Shown here piece after piece: positions 38,565-50,160 of a stretch of DNA of 64,000 nt. Source of the stretch: Microbacterium amylolyticum (GTDB taxonomy: Bacteria > Actinomycetota > Actinomycetes > Actinomycetales > Microbacteriaceae); NCBI RefSeq assembly GCF_011046975.1, contig NZ_CP049253.1, forward strand, positions 1,984,001-2,048,000, given 5' to 3'. The position numbers and the translations under genes are program-made. The notes below the pieces were generated by a model, which was not told the origin of the DNA, searched no databases, and worked only from the letters and a program-made list of their open reading frames with translations. The stretch's first letter is position 1, and every line of letters begins with the position of its first letter.

Positions 38565-38601
38565 GACGGGGCGGTCGTTCTGACCGCCCCGTCCCGTTTT
38601 T
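38565..38601 (+). terminator. intrinsic terminator between grpE and dnaJ
   Basis: GACGGGGCGGTC and its perfect 12 bp complement flank a 5 nt loop and are followed by CCGTTTTT. It lies inside the operon and should reduce dnaJ-hspR transcription relative to dnaK-grpE. Confidence 0.85.
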
Positions 38602-38616
38602 AAGAAGAGGGACCCG

Positions 38617-39564
38617 ATGGCCAATCAGGACTGGTTCGACAAGGACTTTTACCAGATACTCGGCGTCGCCCAGAACGCGTCGGACGCAGAGCTGAAGAAG
38701 GTTTACCGAAAGCTCGCGCGGAAGTACCACCCCGACTCCAACCAGGGTGACGCCGCTGCTGAGGCGCGCTTCAAAGACATCAGCGAGGCATACTCGGTGC
38801 TCAGTGACCCCGAGCAGCGTCGTGAATACGACGAGATCCGCGCCATGGGTTCCGGCGCGCGCTTTTCCGCCGGTGGTGCGGGCGGGGGCGGCTTCGAAGA
38901 TGTCTTCAGCCGCTTTCAGCAGCGCGGTCACGCTCCGGACTTCGACGACATCTTCTCGATGTTCAACGGCGCAACGGGCGGCGGAGGCCGCCGCGCCGGC
39001 TTCGGCGGGCCGGGCTTCGGCGGACCGCAGAAGGGCCAGGACGTTCGCGCGCGCACAACGATCGACTTCCTCACGGCGGCCAACGGCGACACCATCACGC
39101 TCAAGGGCGAAGACGGGAAGCCCTTTAAGGTCAAGGTGCCCGCCGGTGTCGCAGACGGCCAGAAGATTCGTCTGCGGGGCCGCGGCCGCCCCTCGCCCAA
39201 CGGCGGAGAGCCCGGCGATGTCGTCGTCGAGGTTGCCGTGCGGCCGCACCGCGTTTTCTCGCGCGACGGCCTGAACCTGCGCGTCACCGTTCCCGTCACG
39301 TTCACCGAGGCCGTGCTCGGCGCCACGATCGAGGTGCCAACGCTGGACGGAACGCGCGTCAAGTTGCGCGTTGCCCCGGGAACGCCATCTGGCCGCGTTC
39401 TGCGCGTGAAGGGACGCGGCATCGAAACCACAAAGGGCAAGGGCGACCTCCTCGCCGAGGTGCACGTGGCCGTTCCCGACCACGTGACGGACGCCCAGCG
39501 TGAGGCGCTCGAACGCTACGCCGCGGTGGAACCGAACGAGGATCCGCGGGCCAGCCTGTTCTGA
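38617..39564 (+). CDS. DnaJ-type co-chaperone without zinc-finger domain
   Basis: A 315-residue J-protein. The J domain (residues 9-75) holds KLARKYHPDSNQGD with the HPD triad. A Gly/Phe-rich region (about 85-145) leads directly to the C-terminal substrate-binding domains (TTIDFLTAANGDTITLKGED, RVTVPVTFTEAVLGATIEVP). The four CxxCxGxG repeats of type-I DnaJ are absent, so this is a type-II, CbpA-like protein in the usual dnaJ position. It stimulates DnaK ATPase activity. AGAGGG lies 7 nt before ATG 38617. Confidence 0.95.
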   Translation: MANQDWFDKDFYQILGVAQNASDAELKKVYRKLARKYHPDSNQGDAAAEARFKDISEAYSVLSDPEQRREYDEIRAMGSGARFSAGGAGGGGFEDVFSRFQQRGHAPDFDDIFSMFNGATGGGGRRAGFGGPGFGGPQKGQDVRARTTIDFLTAANGDTITLKGEDGKPFKVKVPAGVADGQKIRLRGRGRPSPNGGEPGDVVVEVAVRPHRVFSRDGLNLRVTVPVTFTEAVLGATIEVPTLDGTRVKLRVAPGTPSGRVLRVKGRGIETTKGKGDLLAEVHVAVPDHVTDAQREALERYAAVEPNEDPRASLF

Positions 39565-39617
39565 ACGCGTTGACCGCGTGAGCGCCCGAATGCCGTGACG
39601 AATGGGAGGTGATCCTA

Positions 39618-40049
39618 ATGCAGCTACCCGAGGGGGTATCCCCGACCGACCCGATCTTCCCGATCGCGGCGGCGAGTGAGCTGGCCGGAATGCACCCGCA
39701 GACCCTGCGGCAGTACGACCGCATCGGGCTCGTCGTCCCCGGCCGCACGCGCGGGGGGTCACGGCGATACTCGGCGTACAACATCGTGCAATTGCAGGAG
39801 GTCGCGAAGCTCTCCGCCGAGGGCGTCCCCCTCGCGGTGATCCAGCGAATGATCGACCTCGAAAACGAGGTGCAGCATTTGCGCGACAGGGTGCGTGATC
39901 TGACCCAGGAACTCCGGGAAGAGCGCGAGACGCGTCCAGGAGCGCGGGTGTTCGCGACCAATGCGACCGGCGGTGTTGTCACGCTCACGGGAACAACACG
40001 CATTCGGCGTCAGACCGACGTCGTGCTCTGGCGCCCGCCCCGCGGCTGA
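39618..40049 (+). CDS. hspR: heat shock repressor HspR (MerR family)
   Basis: A 143-residue MerR-type regulator with FPIAAASELAGMHPQTLRQY, the winged-helix start, and SRRYSAYNIVQLQEVAKLS, followed by a dimerisation coiled coil (about 80-112). It should repress its own operon by binding the HAIR boxes before dnaK. ATG 39618 is chosen because GGGAGG is 8 nt upstream; a GTG at 39609 overlaps that ribosome site. The short C-terminal tail ends TDVVLWRPPRG, as in other HspRs. Confidence 0.95.
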   Translation: MQLPEGVSPTDPIFPIAAASELAGMHPQTLRQYDRIGLVVPGRTRGGSRRYSAYNIVQLQEVAKLSAEGVPLAVIQRMIDLENEVQHLRDRVRDLTQELREERETRPGARVFATNATGGVVTLTGTTRIRRQTDVVLWRPPRG

Positions 40050-40172
40050 CGTTCTGCCGCGGCGTTCGGGGGCGACGACGAGACCTGTGTGACCGCTGAC
40101 GTTTGCTCTCGAATCGAGCTCGACATCGACGCGAGTTGGTGTTTATGGCGGGGGAAAGGGCAGGATGGCGCC

Positions 40173-42317
40173 ATGGCACCCTCCATCTGGCGTGAGCTCG
40201 GAGAAAAAACCGATGTGTGGCCCGGACGAAACTGGCCACTCGGATCCTCGTGGACCCCGGAGTCGACGAACTTCGCGGTGTACGCGCCTGACGCCACCGG
40301 GATGTGGCTGTGCTTCTTCGATGAGGACGGCGCGGAGACACGCTATCCGCTGACCGAACACAGCCTCGGCGTGTGGCACGGAGCTGTTCCCGATATTCAA
40401 CCGGGAACACTGTACGGCTACCGCGCGGCGGGACCGTGGGACCCCGGGCAGGGCCTGCGGTTCAACTTCGAGAAGCTGATGCTCGACCCCTACGCCCTCG
40501 CCACGTCGGGGACCATCACACCTGATCAGCCTCTGCACGCCTACGTCTGGGGAGATCCCGGCACGCAGGACCTGCAGGATTCCGCTCCGTACCAGGCGCG
40601 CAGCGTTGTCATCGATCCGTCCTACGACTGGGGTGACGATCAACATCCGCGACGCGCGTGGCGCGATACGGTCATCTACGAACTGCACGTGAAGGGCTTT
40701 ACGAAGCTGCACGATCGCGTTCCGGAGGAACACCGCGGAACCTATTCGGGACTCGCGCACCCCCACGTTCTGCACTACCTCCAGGACCTGGGCGTGACGG
40801 CGGTCGAGCTTCTCCCCGTCCATCAGTTCTTCACGGAGCCGGCCATTGCCGAGCGCGGCCTCGTGAACTATTGGGGGTACAACACAGCGGGATTTTTCTC
40901 GCCGCACAACGCGTACTCCTCGCGCGGCGATACCGGCGGACAGGTAACCGAGTTCAAGGACATGGTCCGCGCGTTCCATTCGGCGGGGATCGAGGTGATC
41001 CTCGACGTGGTCTATAACCACACGGCGGAGGGCGGCGCCCTCGGCCCGTCAATCTCGTTCCGTGGTCTCGATGATCGCGGCTGGTACAAACGCGTTCCCA
41101 CCGATGGCGGCTTCGACGACACGTACTGGGATGTCACAGGCTGCGGGAACACCGTCAACGCCTCCGAGCCGATGACGCTGCGACTGATTCTGGACTCGCT
41201 GCGCTACTGGGTGACCGAGATGCACGTTGACGGGTTTCGCTTCGACCTCACGAGCGCGCTGACGAGAACGGGCCACGACGTGGACATGGCGTGCGCGTTC
41301 TTGACCGCGGTCGATCAGGATCCTGTTCTTCGGCACGTGAAGCTCATCGCCGAGCCGTGGGATCTGTCGATGGATGGCTATCTCGTTGGCCAGATGCCGG
41401 CACCGTGGACGGAGTGGAACGACAAGTATCGCGGAACGATCCGCGACTTCTGGCGTGGGCACGGCGATATTCGCACGGTCGCGACGCGGCTCGCCGGTTC
41501 GTCGGACCTGTACCGCTACGACGGGCGCTGGTCGTTCGCCGGCGTGAACTTCATCACGGCCCACGACGGGTTTACCGTGCGCGATCTCGTGAGTTATGAG
41601 ACCAAACACAACGAGGCCAACCTCGAAGGCAATCGCGACGGAACGAATGACAACCGCTCCGCGAACTACGGCGTCGAAGGTGAAACTGACGACGAAGAGA
41701 TCATCGCCGTCCGCCGGCGTCAGGCGGCCAACCTCATGGCGACACTGGCGTTGTCGAACGGTGTTCCGATGATCACCGCCGGTGATGAGCGGGGCCGCAC
41801 CCAGGGGGGCAACAACAACGCCTACTGCCAGGACAATGAGATCAGCTGGGTCGACTGGACCGGTGACGATGCCTGGCTGGACGTGTACGACAACACGCGT
41901 CGCGCCCTGCAGCTGCGGCGCGACCATCCCGCACTCCGGCAGCGCCACTGGTTCGACGGATCTCCGACAGTCAAGGGGGGACCAGACGACCTCGTGTGGC
42001 TGCATCCCGACGGACGGCGGATGACGGAGGCCGACTGGGCGGATGCGGGGCAGCGCACGTTCGGCATCTTCCTCTCGGGCGGGCCGCTTCGCGCCCCGGG
42101 GCCGCGAGGCGATCAGGTGATCGACAACTCCTTCGTCATGTGGTTCAACGCGGCCGATGCCGAGGTCACCGTGTCCTCGCCGGTGGAGGAGTTCATCTCG
42201 CGCGCCGAGGTGGTGCTGTCAACGGACGACGACATCGCTCTTGGCGACTGCGTCTCTGTCGGGGCAGAAACGACCCTCGGCCCGCGCACCGTCGTTGTGC
42301 TGCGTTCCCTCGAGTAG
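40173..42317 (+). CDS. glgX: glycogen debranching enzyme GlgX
   Basis: A 714-residue GH13 enzyme. An N-terminal CBM48-like domain (NWPLGSSWTPESTNFAVYAP) precedes the TIM barrel with VDGFRFDLTSAL (nucleophile Asp), LIAEPWDLS (acid/base Glu) and FITAHDGFTVRDL (transition-state Asp). It hydrolyses alpha-1,6 branches in glycogen-like glucan. ATG 40173 gives the expected N-terminus; CAGGAT lies 6 nt before it, a near match to the leaderless layout, while a purine-rich stretch is further upstream. It precedes the GlgE pathway genes on the same strand with a pseudogene in between. Confidence 0.95.
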   Translation: MAPSIWRELGEKTDVWPGRNWPLGSSWTPESTNFAVYAPDATGMWLCFFDEDGAETRYPLTEHSLGVWHGAVPDIQPGTLYGYRAAGPWDPGQGLRFNFEKLMLDPYALATSGTITPDQPLHAYVWGDPGTQDLQDSAPYQARSVVIDPSYDWGDDQHPRRAWRDTVIYELHVKGFTKLHDRVPEEHRGTYSGLAHPHVLHYLQDLGVTAVELLPVHQFFTEPAIAERGLVNYWGYNTAGFFSPHNAYSSRGDTGGQVTEFKDMVRAFHSAGIEVILDVVYNHTAEGGALGPSISFRGLDDRGWYKRVPTDGGFDDTYWDVTGCGNTVNASEPMTLRLILDSLRYWVTEMHVDGFRFDLTSALTRTGHDVDMACAFLTAVDQDPVLRHVKLIAEPWDLSMDGYLVGQMPAPWTEWNDKYRGTIRDFWRGHGDIRTVATRLAGSSDLYRYDGRWSFAGVNFITAHDGFTVRDLVSYETKHNEANLEGNRDGTNDNRSANYGVEGETDDEEIIAVRRRQAANLMATLALSNGVPMITAGDERGRTQGGNNNAYCQDNEISWVDWTGDDAWLDVYDNTRRALQLRRDHPALRQRHWFDGSPTVKGGPDDLVWLHPDGRRMTEADWADAGQRTFGIFLSGGPLRAPGPRGDQVIDNSFVMWFNAADAEVTVSSPVEEFISRAEVVLSTDDDIALGDCVSVGAETTLGPRTVVVLRSLE

Positions 42318-42327
42318 ACCGGGACTT

Positions 42328-42660
42328 CTACCCGTGCGGCCACGCGGCCAGCGCCGCGCCGATGCTGCGGGCGGTGGCCGCGGGCACCTGCTCGACGAGC
42401 TCGAACGATGGCTCCGGGCGGCCCTTTGCCGCGCCGGGCCACGACCTGACCAGCTCGCCGCGATCGAAGGCAGCGCGTACATCGGCGATCGACGTTCCCG
42501 GTCGCGAGCGGAGGGCGATGGCCCGCAGAACGGCGGGAAGGTCCTGTCCCTGCAGGGCAACGGACCGGTCGACAACCTGCGCCGGCGTCAGGTCTGAGCC
42601 GCCGAGCAGGTGATTCGACCAGCGCGCCCGGAGCGCTTCGGTGGTGGAGAGCGTTCGCAT
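42328..42660 (-). pseudogene. winged-helix DNA-binding (DUF1006-like) protein, truncated remnant
   Basis: About 110 residues. The first 75 (MRTLSTTEALRARWSNHLLG, AVLRAIALRSRPGTSIADVR, ELVRSWP) resemble the N-terminus of the winged-helix DNA-binding domain family of about 350-400 residues, which often acts as a DNA glycosylase-like protein. After ELVRSWP the family continues with a conserved MRGTLH-type segment, but here it changes to unrelated residues and stops. A -10 box TACTCT is still found 6 nt before the ATG. I infer a 3' deletion. Confidence 0.55.
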
Positions 42661-42666
42661 GCCGCC

Positions 42667-42672
42667 AGAGTA
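42667..42672 (-). promoter_or_regulatory. -10 box TACTCT (minus strand) before the winged-helix remnant
   Basis: TACTCT on the minus strand is followed by 6 nt and ATG 42660; the promoter layout remains though the gene is truncated. Confidence 0.45.
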
Positions 42673-42710
42673 CGGCGCGCGGGGCGCGTGGGGGAGGGAA
42701 GACAGCGTTC

Positions 42711-42730
42711 ATATTCGCGCCGCTGAATAT
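42711..42730. promoter_or_regulatory. AT-rich inverted repeat upstream of glgE
   Basis: ATATTC-N8-GAATAT stands out as an AT-rich palindrome in GC-rich DNA, about 80 bp upstream of glgE. It could be a regulator site. Confidence 0.35.
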
Positions 42731-42741
42731 ATCTCTCTGTG

Positions 42742-42760
42742 AACGAGATGTTAACGAGAT
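42742..42760 (+). repeat. direct repeat AACGAGAT x2 upstream of glgE
   Basis: AACGAGAT occurs at 42742-42749 and 42753-42760, 11 bp apart, so on the same face of the helix. It may bind a regulator of the glgE operon. Confidence 0.35.
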
Positions 42761-42794
42761 CTGATCTCCCTTCCTGCGGGGTGATCACAGTGAC

Positions 42795-42800
42795 TACGTT
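42795..42800 (+). promoter_or_regulatory. -10 box TACGTT of glgE, leaderless layout
   Basis: TACGTT is followed by 6 nt and ATG 42807. The palindrome GTGATCAC at 42781-42788 sits in the spacer region. Confidence 0.5.
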
Positions 42801-42806
42801 GGGGTC

Positions 42807-44770
42807 ATGGTTGGTCGAATCCCGGTCGTTGATGTACATCCTCTCGTTCACGACGGGGCGCGCCCTGCAAAGGCGACCGAGGGTGAGGCCCAGCCCATTC
42901 GCGCGACAATATTCCGCGAAGGGCACGATCTGCTCGGCGCCGAGGTTGTCCTGATCGGCCCGGATGGGCGGCGGCATCAACCCGCGCGCATGGAAGAGAT
43001 CACACCGGGACTTGATCGATACGAGGCGTGGGTCACGCCCGATTCCCCCGGGGAATGGTCGTTCGAAATCCACGCTTTCGGGGACCCCCTGATGACGTGG
43101 CGCCACGCGGCAGAGATCAAGATTCGCGCCGGAATCGATGTTGATCTGATGTTCGCTGAGGGGCAGCTGCTGCTCACCCGCCTCAAAAAAACTCACCGTC
43201 CTCGCACAGTGCGTCACACCGGACCCCTTAAGGCGGCGCTGGCCGCGGTGACAGACACCACACGCACGCCGGAAGATCGCCTCGAGACGCTCCTGAGCGA
43301 CGAGGTGCTGATGCTGTTCCGCGAGCGCCCGCTGCGGGACCCGCTCACGGTGGCCGGGCCGTTTCCGCTGTTCGCCGACCGGCGCCGCGCCCTCGTCGGC
43401 AGCTGGTACGAGTTCTTCCCCCGCAGCGAGGGGGCAACGGTCGACCCCGAAACGGGCGCCGTCACGAGCGGGAGTTTCCGCACGGCGATCGCGAGCCTGG
43501 ACCGAGTTGCTCAGATGGGCTTCGATGTTCTGTATCTGCCGCCCATTCACCCGATCGGCGAGATCAACCGAAAGGGTCGAAACAACACCCTCGATCCGGG
43601 GCCCGACGATGTGGGGGTGCCGTGGGCAATCGGCTCGCGTTTCGGCGGCCACGATGCGATCCACCCGGACCTGGGGAACGAAGACGACTTCGCGGCGTTC
43701 GTGAAGGCGGCGAAGGATCGCGGCATCGAGGTGGCGCTGGACTTCGCCCTGCAGGCGGCTCCCGATCACCCGTGGGTAACAGAACACCCGGAGTTCTTCA
43801 CGACGCGCGCCGACGGGTCCATTGCCTACGCCGAGAACCCCCCGAAGAAGTACCAGGACATCTACCCGATCAACTTCGACAACGATCCGGCCGGAATCGA
43901 TGCGGAGGCCGAGCGAATCCTGCGGCACTGGATGGACCGCGGGGTGCGGATCTTCCGCGTCGACAACCCGCACACGAAGGCGCTCGACTTCTGGGAACGA
44001 GTTCTTGACCGCATCCGTGCAACCGACCCCGATGTGCTGTTCCTCAGCGAGGCGTTTACGCGCCCGGCGCGCATGCACGGTCTCGGCGCCGTCGGTTTCC
44101 ACCAGTCGTATACGTACTTCACGTGGCGGACGAAGAAGGAACAGATCGAGCAGTATCTGCGTGAGGTGTCGAACGAGTCCGATCACCTCATGCGTCCGGC
44201 TTTTTGGCCGAACACCCCCGACATCCTGCACGAGTTCCTGCAGTACGGTGGCCCCGCCGCTTTCCGGTTACGGGCGGTCCTGGCGGCAACGGGCTCTCCG
44301 ACATGGGGCATGTACGCCGGCTATGAGCTGTGCGAACACGTGGCCGTGCGTCCGGGATCCGAAGAATATCTCGACAGCGAGAAGTACCAGATTCGCGTCC
44401 GTGACTGGGACGGGCTGTTTGACGAGGGCCGAACGATTGCCCCCTTCATCGCGCGCCTGAACGAGGTGCGTCGCGAGGTTCCCGCGCTGCAGACCCTCCG
44501 CGGTCTGCGTGTGCACTGGTCGGACGACGATCACATCCTCGTGTTCTCCAAGGGGCATGGCGAGGACGCGGTGATCGTCGTCATCAACCTCGATCCGCAC
44601 GGGGCGCGGGCGACAACGGTTCATATCGATTGGAAGGCCATTGGCCTGCCATCGACCTTCGCCGTTCATGAACACCTTTCGGGCGCCGATTGGACATGGG
44701 GCGAACACAACTGGGTGCGGCTTGATCCCGCAGAGAACGTCGCGCACATACTGACGGTGAAGGGAACCGA

Positions 44771-44774
<4 letters not shown>
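42807..44774 (+). CDS. glgE: alpha-1,4-glucan:maltose-1-phosphate maltosyltransferase
   Basis: A 655-residue GH13_3 enzyme. The N-terminal beta domain is followed by the barrel with [34 protein letters not shown] (nucleophile Asp about residue 386), [14 protein letters not shown] (acid/base Glu about 415) and [12 protein letters not shown]. It extends linear alpha-1,4-glucan using maltose-1-phosphate, in the cytoplasm. It is the first gene of glgE-treS-mak-glgB, and its stop overlaps treS by 4 nt. The start has no Shine-Dalgarno sequence and fits the leaderless promoter spacing. Confidence 0.97.
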
Positions 44775-46533
<1,759 letters not shown>

Positions 46534-46534
<1 letters not shown>

Positions 46535-47967
46535 TGATGCCGCTGCCGACCCCGAGTGCGCTGGAGGCCTATCTGGTGCGGACGCGGTGGTTCGGCGGCA
46601 AGGGCCGCCCGTTCCACGTGATGGGCGTGCGGCCGTTGGCACGGTCGCTCGCCACGGAAGATGCGATCTGGAGGGGCAGAAGCGACGACGAGACCGCCGG
46701 CCCTGACGTTGTCGTTCTGATCGTCGATGTTGCGTACGAAGATGATCAGGGCGGGGCCGAGTCGTACCAGGTGCCGATTTCCACCTACTCCGTGTCGCAG
46801 CCGCGCATCGATCACGCGCTTGTCGGGGTTTTCGACGATGTCTGGGCGTACGACGCCGTGCACGACCGTGATGCGATGGCGCTGTGGCTGAAGACCTTTT
46901 GCCGGGGAACGCAAGAGGAGCCGTTCGAATCGGATGGGATGCGATTCCACCGCCTCGACGTTTCCGGCGTCCAACTCGACGCCGACGCACCGTCATCGCC
47001 GCTGACGGTGGAACAGAGCAATTCTTCTGTGCGCTTCGGGGAGCAGACGATCATGAAGCTGTTCCGCCATGTACAGACAGGGGTGAACCCCGATATCGAG
47101 ATTGCCGCCGAGCTCACGCGCGCGGGAAGTGAGAACGTCGCCGATCTGTACGGCTGGATCGAGGGCGAGTTTGACGGGGCCGTTGTGCAACTGGGGATGC
47201 TGCAGCGCTTCTTGCGGGCCTCGACCGACGGTTTTGACCTCGCGCTCGCCAGTGTGCGCTCGGTTCTTGCTGATCCATCGCTGCATCCGGCCACATACGC
47301 CGCGGAGGCGCGAGAGCTAGCGAAGGCGATCGCGCGCATTCACCTCGTGCTCCGCGAACGTTTCGATCAGACCGTGCTGGGCACGGACGCCACTCTGGCC
47401 CTGGCGAACGGGATGCGTGAACGGCTCGACGCCGCCATTCTCGTTGTTCCTCAGCTGGATGCGCATGCGCCGCGACTGCGTGCGCTGTTCGATCGCGTCG
47501 CGGGGTTGAACAGCCTCGCGGTGCAGAGGGTCCACGGCGACCTTCACCTCGGCCAAGCCCTGCGTACCCCCGACGGGTGGCGGATCGTCGACTTCGAGGG
47601 CGAGCCGTCGAAGCCGCTGGAGGAGAGGCGACGTCTCGACTCGCCCTGGCGCGATGTTGCCGGCCTGATCCGCTCGTTCGACTACGCCCCCGCCGTCGTG
47701 CAGATGTCATCCACCGAACCGAATGATGACGGCCGGAGCAGGCAGTCCGATGCGTGGGCGCACACAGCGCGAGGCGTGTTCATCCAGGCATACGCCGAAG
47801 AACTGGGAACGGGTGGGCTCACGGAGGACGAGGCGATCCTGTTGGACGCGTACATCGCCGACAAGGCCGTGTACGAGACTGTGTATGAAACGAGGAGTCG
47901 ACCAGCATGGGTGTCGATTCCGATGACGGCGATTTCTCGACTGGGTCGCGCGGAGGAAACGGCATGA
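46534..47967 (+). CDS. mak: maltokinase
   Basis: About 477 residues, the Pep2/Mak type. The N-terminal cap (LVRTRWFGGKGRP) is followed by a kinase-like fold with QRVHGDLHLGQAL (catalytic loop with Asp) and WRIVDFEGEPSKPL (the D-F-E metal-binding motif). It phosphorylates maltose with ATP to maltose-1-phosphate, the substrate of GlgE. ATG 46534 overlaps the treS stop; a second ATG follows directly. Its stop overlaps glgB by 4 nt. Confidence 0.95.
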
Positions 47968-50138
47968 CGATTGGCGCAGCTCCCATTCCGGACGACGTTC
48001 TGGCGATGATCGCCGAGGGACGCCATGGTGATCCTCACGTTGTTCTCGGCGGGCACCCCTATGACGGGGGCGTCACAGTGCGCGTGCTGAAGCCGCTTGC
48101 CGACGCCGTCGTGGTGCGTTTCTCGGGCGGCGATGTTTCCCTCGTCCACGAGGCGCACGGCATTTGGGTGGGGGTTCTTCCCGTCCCTGAGGTGCCGGAC
48201 TACCGCGTGGTGGTGAACTACGCGGATGGTGTCGCCCACGAGCTGGACGACCCGTACCGCTTCCTGCCGACGGTGAGTGATCTTGATCTGTACCTGTTCG
48301 GTGAGGGGCGACACGAGGAGCTCTGGCGGGCGCTCGGCGCACGCACGATGACGATCGGTGAGGTGTCGGGGACGGCGTTCGCCGTGTGGGCACCCAACGC
48401 ACGGGCCGTGCGCCTGAAGTCCGAGAGCAACGGCTGGGACGGTCGCGAGCACCCGATGCGTCAGCTGGGCACCTCCGGTGTCTGGGAGCTGTTCGTTCCC
48501 GGAATCGGCATGGGTGCGCACTACAAGTACGCGATTCTGTCGGCGGCCGGAGAGTGGCTCGAACGCGCCGACCCGATGGCATCGTGGGCCGAGGTTCCCC
48601 CCGCAACAGCCAGTCGGGTTCACACCTCGTCCTATGTGTGGGGTGACGAAGCCTGGCTGGTGCGGCGCGCCAAGAAACAGGCCATTCACGAGCCCATGTC
48701 GATCTATGAGGTGCATCTCGGATCGTGGCGGCGCGGGCTCTCCTACGAGCAGCTTGCCGACCAGCTCGTCGCCCACGTGCGCGAGACCGGCTTCACCCAC
48801 GTCGAGCTGATGCCCGTGATGCAGCACCCGTTCGGCGGATCGTGGGGCTACCACGTCACGGGGTACTACGCACCGGACAGCCGCTTCGGTGATCCCGATG
48901 GCCTGCGTTTGTTGATCGACCGCCTGCATCAGGCGGACATCGGCGTGATCCTGGACTGGGTGCCCGGTCACTTCGCCACTGATGAGTGGGCACTTGCGCG
49001 ATTCGACGGAGAACCGCTCTACGAAGATCCCAATCCTCAGCGCGGCTGGCACAAGGAGTGGGGATCGCACATCTTCAACTTCGGCCGGCACGAGGTGCGG
49101 AACTTCCTCGTGGCCAACGCGCTGCACTGGCTGGAAGAGTTCCATGCCGATGGTCTGCGCGTTGACGGTGTCGCGTCGATGCTCTATCTCGATTACTCCC
49201 GTGAGGACGGCGAGTGGTCGCCCAATGCCTACGGAGGGCGCGAGAACCTGGAGGCGGTCGCGCTGTTGCAGGAGCTCACGGCAACGGCGTACCGGAGAAA
49301 TCCCGGAACGACGATCATCGCCGAGGAGTCAACGGCGTGGCCGGGGGTCACAAAGCCGACCGACCACGGGGGGCTCGGATTCGGCTTCAAATGGAACATG
49401 GGCTGGATGCACGACACGCTTGAATACGTGTCGCATGACCCCATCCACCGCTCCTATCACCACCATGAGATGACGTTCGCGGCCATGTACGGGTGGAGCG
49501 AGAACTACGTTCTGCCGCTCTCCCACGACGAGGTTGTTCACGGCAAGGGATCGATCCTCAGCAAGGTTCCGGGCGACAGATGGCGACAGCTGGCAACCGC
49601 CCGCGCCCTGTACGGGTTCATGTGGGCGTTCCCCGGCAAACAGCTGCTGTTCATGGGAAGCGAGTTTGCGCAGGAGTCCGAGTGGGCCGAGTCCCGCGAA
49701 CTCGACTGGTGGCTTCTCGATCTACCGGACCATCGCGGTGTGCTGAGCGCGTTGAGCGATCTCAACGCCCGCTACCGGGAAACGCCGGCGCTATGGGCCT
49801 GGGAGGACGACCCGCGCACCTTCTCATGGATTGACGGCGACGCCGCCGGGCACAATGTTTTCTCGTTTGTGCGCCGGTCCTCCGACAGCGACGACGCATC
49901 GCAACTGGTTTGCGTGTCGAACTTTGCGGCGATGCCGCACCACGGTTTCCGACTGGGACTGCCGCACACGGGCGTTTGGGAAGAGATCGTCAACACCGAC
50001 GCCACGCAGTACGCCGGGAGCGGTGTTGGGAACCTCGGCCGTATCGAGGCCGTCGCGGGTGAGCACAATGGGCAGCCGGCCCGCGCCGACATCTCGATTC
50101 CGCCGCTGGCCACGGTGTGGTTCCGGGCGCGCGGATAG
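47964..50138 (+). CDS. glgB: 1,4-alpha-glucan branching enzyme
   Basis: A 724-residue branching enzyme with an N-terminal extra beta domain, a CBM48 domain, and a GH13 barrel: MSIYEVHLGSWRRGLSYEQL, DGLRVDGVASMLYLDYSRE (nucleophile Asp), TIIAEESTAWPGV (acid/base Glu), LPLSHDEVVHGKGS. It introduces alpha-1,6 branches in the glucan made by GlgE. ATG 47964 has GGAGG 7 nt upstream and overlaps the mak stop (ATGA). End of the pathway operon. Confidence 0.98.
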   Translation: MTIGAAPIPDDVLAMIAEGRHGDPHVVLGGHPYDGGVTVRVLKPLADAVVVRFSGGDVSLVHEAHGIWVGVLPVPEVPDYRVVVNYADGVAHELDDPYRFLPTVSDLDLYLFGEGRHEELWRALGARTMTIGEVSGTAFAVWAPNARAVRLKSESNGWDGREHPMRQLGTSGVWELFVPGIGMGAHYKYAILSAAGEWLERADPMASWAEVPPATASRVHTSSYVWGDEAWLVRRAKKQAIHEPMSIYEVHLGSWRRGLSYEQLADQLVAHVRETGFTHVELMPVMQHPFGGSWGYHVTGYYAPDSRFGDPDGLRLLIDRLHQADIGVILDWVPGHFATDEWALARFDGEPLYEDPNPQRGWHKEWGSHIFNFGRHEVRNFLVANALHWLEEFHADGLRVDGVASMLYLDYSREDGEWSPNAYGGRENLEAVALLQELTATAYRRNPGTTIIAEESTAWPGVTKPTDHGGLGFGFKWNMGWMHDTLEYVSHDPIHRSYHHHEMTFAAMYGWSENYVLPLSHDEVVHGKGSILSKVPGDRWRQLATARALYGFMWAFPGKQLLFMGSEFAQESEWAESRELDWWLLDLPDHRGVLSALSDLNARYRETPALWAWEDDPRTFSWIDGDAAGHNVFSFVRRSSDSDDASQLVCVSNFAAMPHHGFRLGLPHTGVWEEIVNTDATQYAGSGVGNLGRIEAVAGEHNGQPARADISIPPLATVWFRARG

Positions 50139-50148
50139 GAGCCCGCCG

Positions 50149-50154
50149 TACGCT
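50149..50154 (+). promoter_or_regulatory. -10 box TACGCT, leaderless layout
   Basis: TACGCT is followed by 6 nt and ATG 50161 in the 22 bp gap after glgB, suggesting an own promoter for the hypothetical gene. Confidence 0.45.
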
Positions 50155-50160
50155 GGGTTC

